This document shows, one piece after another, positions 12,228-13,735 of a stretch of DNA of 13,735 nucleotides. Position 1 is the stretch's first letter, and each line of letters opens with the position of its first letter. The translations under genes were made by a program, and so were the position numbers. Below the pieces are notes generated by a model. The model did no database searches, had not been told where the DNA came from, and saw only the letters and a list, made by a program, of their open reading frames with translations. The DNA is from Candidatus Saccharimonadota bacterium (lineage in GTDB: Bacteria > Patescibacteriota > Saccharimonadia > Saccharimonadales > Saccharimonadaceae): assembly GCA_016199685.1 (NCBI GenBank), contig JACQGD010000063.1, positions 1-13,735 on the forward strand. Direction: 5' to 3'.

Positions 12228-13118
12228 CTACTTGCTCTCAAGTACTTTTTGCAAACGTTCGAACTCTTCTTCGTTTTTGAAACTGATAACAATTCTACCT
12301 GCGCCTTTTGCATTGGTACGTATATCGATTGATGTATTGAGTCGCTTTTGTAGACGCTCTATTTGCTTCTCGTGAGTCATAACAGGAGCTTTTACCTTAG
12401 TAGATGTCGGTTCTTCTGCACCACTCTTTTTGAGATCAACAATATACTGCTCAATTTTGCGAGCACTCCATTCGTCTTTAAGGATTTGAGGAAGCACTTC
12501 ATTGATACGATGCTCATCTAAGTTTACGAGCGGCCGAGCCTGCCCTTCGCGAAGCTTCCCATCCGCTAATGCCTTCCGGACAGATTCCGGCAAGCGTAAT
12601 AGTCGAAGCGTATTGCTCACAGCACTGATCGACTTACCCCCTACCCGCTTCCCTATCTCTTCAAGCGAAAGATTAAATTGATCACGGAGCTTTAAATAAG
12701 CGGTCGCTGTTTCAAGTACATTGAGGTCACGTCGCTGGATATTTTCAATAAGAGAGAGTTCGAGCTTATGTTGATTACTAAGCGTACGGACGAGTGCCGG
12801 AATCTTATCGAGACCCGCTCGCTGTGATGCACGGTAGCGTCGCTCACCAGCTACAATCTGGTATCCGTCTTTGTGTGGAGTAACGACGATCGGCTGCAAA
12901 ATACCGTGCTGCCGTACCGATTCTGCAATCTCTTCAAGTGCCGCTTCGTCAAATGTTCGACGTGGCTGATCTGGGTCAGCAATAATCTCAGTCAGCTTAA
13001 TGTGGCGAAGTTCAGACATTTTTTCGTCTTGAGCCGCGGTCGGATCAAACGACTCATCAAGCAGTTCAGTTGGAATAAGTGAAGAGAATCCACGTCCTAG
13101 TCCTTTTTTTGTTGCCAT
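12228..13118 (-). CDS. parB: Chromosome partitioning protein ParB
   Basis: ParB binds parS sites near the replication origin, spreads as a CTP-dependent clamp and works with ParA in chromosome segregation. From the ATG at 13116-13118 the protein has 296 aa. KGLGRGFSSLIP at 5-16 is the ParA-stimulating N-terminus. The CTPase/ParB domain at about 36-125 contains DPDQPRRTFD and the CTP-binding GERRYRAS at 91-98. ENIQRRDLN at 125-133 follows, then the helix-turn-helix (about 150-175), and residues about 250-296 form the dimerisation domain. A TTG at 13125-13127 would add three residues but directly abuts the AAAGGA ribosome binding site, so ATG is preferred; AAGGA lies 9 nt before it. The start sits one base after the parA stop (TGATATG), indicating an operon and coupled translation. 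I found no convincing parS site in the window. Confidence 0.96.
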   Translation of the reverse strand: MATKKGLGRGFSSLIPTELLDESFDPTAAQDEKMSELRHIKLTEIIADPDQPRRTFDEAALEEIAESVRQHGILQPIVVTPHKDGYQIVAGERRYRASQRAGLDKIPALVRTLSNQHKLELSLIENIQRRDLNVLETATAYLKLRDQFNLSLEEIGKRVGGKSISAVSNTLRLLRLPESVRKALADGKLREGQARPLVNLDEHRINEVLPQILKDEWSARKIEQYIVDLKKSGAEEPTSTKVKAPVMTHEKQIERLQKRLNTSIDIRTNAKGAGRIVISFKNEEEFERLQKVLESK

Positions 13119-13119
13119 A

Positions 13120-13735
13120 TCAGCCAATCCTTTCTAGCAATTCTTTAGCCACCGCTTTATATGCACGCGCACCCTTACTCCAGCGATCGTACGCGCCCAC
13201 AGGAAGTCCGTGGCTTGGGGCTTCAGCAAGACGAATATTTCGTGGAATCGTATGGTCAAACACCTTACCGGGGAAATGCTTCTTAATCTCTTCGTACACC
13301 TGGCCACTCAGTGTCGTACGGCTATCGATCATCGTCGGAAGAACACCGATAAGGTCGAGCGTCGGGTTCATACTCTTCCGTACCAGTTTCATAGTCTCAA
13401 GGAGCTGACCTAAGCCTTCGAGTGCATAAAATTCTGCCTGTACAGGAAGGAGTACATATTTTGCTGCGATAAGACCGTTGACCGTTAAAAGACTGAGACT
13501 TGGTGGACTATCGATAATGATAATATCGTAGTCTTCGCTCGAGGCAAGCGCCTGCTTGAGTCGAGTAAACTTCTGTTGGACATTTGCCATCTCAACTTCT
13601 GTATTTGCAAGATGTGGCGTGGAAGGAGCTAAGTATAAATTCTTATGTTCAGTTGCAAGTACGACATGACGAAGGAGCTTGCCGCCAACAAGCGCATCAG
13701 CAATCGTCAGTTCAAGCTCCTGCTTATCAATACCC
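13120..13735 (-). CDS. parA: Chromosome partitioning ATPase ParA/Soj, C-terminal part (cut by window edge)
   Basis: ParA is a deviant Walker-type ATPase that binds DNA non-specifically and positions ParB-parS complexes. The minus-strand frame is open from the window's right edge; 204 codons are visible, and an internal Met near 13590 is not the true start. The missing N-terminus would hold the Walker A motif. Visible are the ELTIADALVG segment, LAPSTPHLANTEVE, the Walker B strand YDIIIIDSPPSLSLL, LLPVQAEFYALEGLGQLLET, GVLPTMIDSRTTLS, and the C-terminal IPRNIRLAEAPSHGLPV. The last two are highly typical of chromosomal Soj. The usual Cys of the IDCPPS motif is Ser here. The TGA stop lies one base before the parB ATG. 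The upstream promoter is outside the window. Confidence 0.95.
   Translation of the reverse strand, partial: GIDKQELELTIADALVGGKLLRHVVLATEHKNLYLAPSTPHLANTEVEMANVQQKFTRLKQALASSEDYDIIIIDSPPSLSLLTVNGLIAAKYVLLPVQAEFYALEGLGQLLETMKLVRKSMNPTLDLIGVLPTMIDSRTTLSGQVYEEIKKHFPGKVFDHTIPRNIRLAEAPSHGLPVGAYDRWSKGARAYKAVAKELLERIG

Overview
The window looks like a chromosomal segment of a Patescibacteria/CPR bacterium, most probably Saccharibacteria (TM7). That placement rests on the gene set, the many small membrane proteins of unknown function, and the NLPY form of the PrmC active site; it is an inference from family resemblance, not a search result. The genetic code is standard: TGA ends several genes (parA, and the ORFs ending at 740 and 291), and release factor 1 is intact. 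This argues against the CPR lineages that read UGA as glycine.

Layout. (1) 1-177, minus: start of rpsB (ribosomal protein S2), with a strong promoter and a leader hairpin at 198-290. (2) 291-4630, minus: a 4.3-kb block of ORFs I cannot name. Its most informative part is a 761-codon reading frame (4630 to 2345) with the motif trail of a clan-CD (caspase/CHAT/C80-like) cysteine peptidase: DHNGA, then HGSPGAMHFG, then KSCSQA. One in-frame TAG at 2948-2950 interrupts it inside that domain. Three further ORFs follow (145, 361 and 150 aa), the 361-aa one with its own promoter. (3) 4725-5692, plus: ribosomal protein bL31 type B behind a perfect consensus promoter, then two small two-helix membrane proteins. 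(4) 5708-7722, plus: prfA (RF1) and prmC, the methyltransferase that modifies the RF1 GGQ motif, separated by two overlapping, mutually exclusive hairpins. (5) 7730-11485, minus: an LCP (LytR-CpsA-Psr) envelope protein, a polytopic membrane protein and an HtrA/DegP-type protease, probably one operon. (6) 11597-12196, plus: signal peptidase I. (7) 12228-13735, minus: parB and the C-terminal part of parA, the chromosome partition pair.

The envelope genes form a coherent group for protein export, glycopolymer attachment and envelope quality control. prfA/prmC serve translation termination, next to genes for two ribosomal proteins. Several genes (rpmE2, prfA, lepB, the ORF starting at 4630) have a -10 box only 7-9 nt before the start codon, which predicts leaderless mRNAs. 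Others (rpsB, the ORFs at 5084 and 2345, htrA, parB) have clear Shine-Dalgarno sites. Both convergent junctions (prmC/htrA and lepB/parB) carry a perfect inverted repeat with an 11-nt loop at the end of the plus-strand gene. I see no tRNA, rRNA, insertion sequence, CRISPR array or attachment site. No gene-free stretch exceeds 300 bases; the longest is the divergent region 4631-4762.
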